The notes beneath the pieces are model-generated. The model worked only from the letters and a program-made list of their open reading frames with translations. It had not been told where the DNA came from and ran no database searches. A program made the position numbers and the translations under genes. Shown piece after piece: positions 5,374 through 6,736 of a stretch of DNA of 6,736 nucleotides. Numbering within the stretch: the stretch's first letter is position 1; every line of letters starts with the position of its first letter. Source of the stretch: an uncultured Collinsella sp. (GTDB lineage Bacteria > Actinomycetota > Coriobacteriia > Coriobacteriales > Coriobacteriaceae); assembly GCA_900550595.1 (NCBI GenBank), contig URTB01000075.1, positions 1-6,736 of the forward strand. The letters are read 5' to 3'.

Positions 5374-5410
5374 GCTAAATACGAACGAATGTTCTATAGA
5401 TGTTCCTGTA

Positions 5411-5434
5411 TTAGATAATTAGACAAACATCTAA
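5411..5434. promoter_or_regulatory. Candidate SdpR operator
   Basis: An 8-bp-phased direct repeat (TTAGATAA, TTAGACAA) is followed by ATCTAA. This makes the inverted repeat TTAGA-CAAACA-TCTAA (5419-5434), plus a wider TTAGAT/ATCTAA pair. It overlaps the -35 and spacer of the sdpR promoter, the usual place for an ArsR-type autorepressor site. Confidence 0.5.
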
Positions 5435-5448
5435 ATATCGAGTATAGT
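5420..5448 (+). promoter_or_regulatory. sdpR-sdpI promoter
   Basis: TAGACA (5420-5425) and TATAGT (5443-5448), each 5 of 6 to consensus, are spaced exactly 17 bp apart. Initiation would be near 5455, leaving a leader of about 28 nt before the sdpR start. Confidence 0.7.
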
Positions 5449-5472
5449 GTGCGCGTCATGAGAGATGATGAG

Positions 5473-5478
5473 AGGAGG
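5473..5478 (+). promoter_or_regulatory. sdpR ribosome-binding site
   Basis: AGGAGG, 4 nt before the ATG at 5483. Two earlier in-frame ATGs (5465, 5468) lack a comparable site, and the Shine-Dalgarno itself would lie inside their coding sequence. SdpR homologues also begin right at the FKAL-DPTRR block. Confidence 0.7.
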
Positions 5479-5482
5479 TCTT

Positions 5483-5761
5483 ATGCCGGGAGAGGGCTTT
5501 AAGGCGCTTGCCGATCCAACGCGACGGCGCATTTTGGAGTTGCTGCGCGAGGGCAATTGCACGGCGGGGGAGCTTGCCGAGCATTTCGATATCAGTAAGC
5601 CGTCGCTGAGCCATCACTTGGCGACGCTCAAAAACGCCGGGTTGGTGACCGACGAACGTCATGGCCAAAACATCGTTTACAGCTTAAACACCACCGTCAT
5701 GCAGGACTTGATCGGTTGGTTTATGGGCTTTACAAACACGGAAGGTGATAAGGATGAATAA
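5483..5761 (+). CDS. sdpR: ArsR-family transcriptional autorepressor, SdpR-like
   Basis: A 92-residue winged-helix repressor. It starts with the family block GFKALADPTRRRILELL (5-21). The helix-turn-helix, TAGELAEHFDISKPSLSHHLATLK, spans about 27-50 and is followed by the wing to residue 68. Its YSLNTTVMQDLIGW segment (66-79) closely mirrors Bacillus subtilis SdpR. No cysteine pair of the metal-sensing ArsR kind is present (only C26), so metal sensing is unlikely. In B. subtilis SdpR represses its own sdpRI operon, and is relieved when membrane SdpI, bound to the SdpC toxin, captures it. The operator-like repeat over the promoter supports autorepression here. The 3' end overlaps sdpI by 8 nt, coupling the two. 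The start at 5483 rests on AGGAGG. Confidence 0.92.
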   Translation: MPGEGFKALADPTRRRILELLREGNCTAGELAEHFDISKPSLSHHLATLKNAGLVTDERHGQNIVYSLNTTVMQDLIGWFMGFTNTEGDKDE

Positions 5762-6458
5762 CGAAAACAAGGGCATTCACGCCACGGGGGTATCGCGGCG
5801 TGTGTGGATTGCGCTGATCGCTCTGTGCGTCGCCAATGTCGTAGCGCACCTCATGGTGATGCCGAGCTTGCCTGGGCAGATTCCCACGCACTGGGGCGCG
5901 AACGGAGCCGTCGACGGTTGGGGTCCCAGCTGGATGGCCTCCGCGCTCGGCGTGCTGACTCTGGTGCTTCTCGCAATGTTCTGCGTGGTGCCGCGCATCG
6001 ATCCCAAAGGTGAGGCATATCGAACCTCGGGCAAGTTCTATCAGGGCTTCGTAATCGCCTTCACCTTGTTCATGTGCGCCATAAGCTGGCTGGGAGAGCT
6101 TACGGTCTGGGGCGTGGTGCCGGCGGTCGGTTCGGTTAACGTGCTGATTTCCGGTGCTATCGGTTTGCTGTTCATCGGCGTAGGCAACTACTTGCCGCGT
6201 GTGAAGCAGAACTATACGCTCGGTATCAAGACGCCTTGGGCGCTTGCCAATCCCGAGAACTGGCGCCGTACGCAGCGCTTTGGCGGTGCCTGCTTTATGG
6301 TGCTGGGCTTTGGCCTGATTGTGATGGGCGTGGCAGGCAGCGTGCTTTCGAGTGAAGTCGTCGCCGCGGTGATTGCGGTTCTGGCGTTTGGTTCGGTTGG
6401 AGCCGTCTACGTCTACTCGTATCTGCTGTGGCGCAAATCGCAGCGAGCCGCTCGCTAA
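5754..6458 (+). CDS. sdpI: SdpI-like six-TM membrane protein (DUF1648 + SdpI domain)
   Basis: A 234-residue integral membrane protein with six hydrophobic segments at about 17-36, 60-79, 97-117, 125-144, 177-197 and 202-224. The loop after TM1, SLPGQIPTHWGANGAVDGWG (38-57), is the DUF1648 signature. GNYLPRVKQNYTLGIKTPWA (144-163) with NPENWRRTQRFGG (166-178) is the SdpI-family signature. In B. subtilis SdpI gives immunity to the SDP killing peptide and passes its presence to SdpR by holding the repressor at the membrane. The same partnership is implied by the overlapping sdpR gene. No sdpABC toxin genes are in the window, so the trigger is unknown; it could be a foreign peptide or envelope stress. 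The ATG at 5754 is preferred over an in-frame GTG at 5745, since AAGG (5742-5745) lies 8 nt upstream of it. Confidence 0.9.
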   Translation: MNNENKGIHATGVSRRVWIALIALCVANVVAHLMVMPSLPGQIPTHWGANGAVDGWGPSWMASALGVLTLVLLAMFCVVPRIDPKGEAYRTSGKFYQGFVIAFTLFMCAISWLGELTVWGVVPAVGSVNVLISGAIGLLFIGVGNYLPRVKQNYTLGIKTPWALANPENWRRTQRFGGACFMVLGFGLIVMGVAGSVLSSEVVAAVIAVLAFGSVGAVYVYSYLLWRKSQRAAR

Positions 6459-6493
6459 GGTTGCGGAAAACTAGCGTACGCAGTTCATAGTGT

Positions 6494-6512
6494 GTCCCGG
6501 GGGACTTTTCCC
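6494..6512 (+). other. GC palindrome with overlapping alternative stems
   Basis: GTCCC-GG-GGGAC (6494-6505) is followed by TTTT, and then GGGA (6501-6504) can instead pair with TCCC (6509-6512). The two stems exclude each other. It lies between the sdpI stop and the real terminator. It may be a weak first terminator or a scattered genomic repeat; I cannot tell which. Confidence 0.3.
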
Positions 6513-6524
6513 AGGTAGTATTAG

Positions 6525-6551
6525 GGGGTATGGGCAACCATGCCCCTTTTT
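6525..6551 (+). terminator. Intrinsic terminator of the sdpR-sdpI operon
   Basis: GGGGTATGG (6525-6533) pairs with CCATGCCCC (6538-6546), nine pairs with one G-T, around a GCAA tetraloop of the stable GNRA kind. Five Ts follow (6547-6551). This is a textbook Rho-independent terminator on the + strand, and it separates sdpI from ettA. Confidence 0.88.
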
Positions 6552-6642
6552 CGTTACGTTTCAGAGCTGGTTTTTCCATTTCGTTTCCACTAAAGCGAAA
6601 CAAGAATAGGAAAACAGCAGGTAGAAAGGATAAAACAGGCAT

Positions 6643-6736
6643 ATGGCGGAGTTTATCTACCAGATGTATCAGGCTCGCAAGGCCCATGGCGACAAGGTGA
6701 TCCTTGACGACGTGACCCTGAGCTTCTACCCCGGTG
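6643..6736 (+). CDS. ettA: Energy-dependent translational throttle protein EttA (ABC-F), 5' end only
   Basis: Only the first 31 codons are in the window; the gene runs off the right edge. The start MAEFIYQMYQARKAHGDKV and the following ILDDVTLSFYPG align position by position with the E. coli EttA N-terminus (MAQFVYTM, then ILKNISLSFFPG), just before the first Walker A motif. EttA is a soluble ABC-F ATPase with two nucleotide-binding domains. It binds the ribosomal E site and gates entry into elongation according to the ATP/ADP ratio. AAAGGA (6625-6630) is 12 nt from the ATG, a rather long spacer. The gene has its own transcription unit, since a strong terminator ends the sdp operon about 90 nt upstream; no convincing promoter is seen. 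Another ABC-F member is possible but less likely given the N-terminus. Confidence 0.88.
   Translation, partial: MAEFIYQMYQARKAHGDKVILDDVTLSFYPG

Noticed and set aside
5100..5464. Possible tRNA or riboswitch in the intergenic region
   Set aside because: No cloverleaf, T-loop or known riboswitch core is visible. The hairpins are better explained by the toxin/antisense locus.
5465..5482. Earlier in-frame ATGs for sdpR
   Set aside because: The AGGAGG at 5473-5478 would lie inside the coding sequence, and family members begin at the later Met.
6579..6601. Inverted repeat TTTCG/CGAAA and GTTTC/GAAAC upstream of ettA
   Set aside because: Five-base arms in an AT-rich stretch are expected by chance. 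No promoter boxes fit around it, so it is not called as an operator.

Overview
The window looks like chromosomal DNA from a gut Coriobacteriia-type actinobacterium, most likely Collinsella or a close relative. This is an inference from the moderately high GC, the strong GC/C-ending codon bias, the tight operons and the gene mix; no rRNA or other phylogenetic marker is present. Nothing suggests prophage, CRISPR or a large transposon.

Layout. (1) Positions 1-3148, + strand: the 3' part of an amidohydrolase gene followed by frlC, frlB and frlD. This is a fructoselysine-type Amadori-product catabolic operon: the FrlD kinase makes fructoselysine 6-phosphate, the FrlB deglycase splits it to glucose 6-phosphate and lysine, and FrlC isomerises the psicose-lysine epimer into the pathway. 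(2) Positions 3149-3427: a convergent intergenic region with a strong hairpin directly after frlD and a 233-bp MITE-like element (3190-3422). The element has perfect 31-bp terminal inverted repeats and an internal hairpin that could terminate transcription from both sides. (3) Positions 3428-5022, - strand: tcdA followed 14 nt later by tatD, two housekeeping genes (tRNA ct6A37 formation; a TatD metal-dependent hydrolase). (4) Positions about 5107-5375: a compact, easily missed locus that reads as a type I toxin-antitoxin module. It has a 28-codon hydrophobic ORF on the - strand with an excellent ribosome-binding site, and a convergent + strand promoter and terminator that would make an antisense RNA of roughly 90-100 nt overlapping the 3' end of the toxin mRNA. 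The toxin mRNA's 5' leader is complementary over 21 bp to its own 3' UTR, interrupted only by a small hairpin. (5) Positions 5411-6551, + strand: an sdpR-sdpI operon (ArsR-type autorepressor plus six-TM SdpI-like protein) with a good promoter, a likely operator and an intrinsic terminator. (6) From 6643: the start of ettA, an ABC-F translation factor, cut by the window end.

The most interesting items are the small toxin/antisense locus with its 5'-3' mRNA fold-back, the short inverted-repeat element between the convergent operons, the amidohydrolase joined to the frl genes, and the orphan sdpRI pair divergent from the small membrane toxin. None has been verified by search; all come from reading the sequence.
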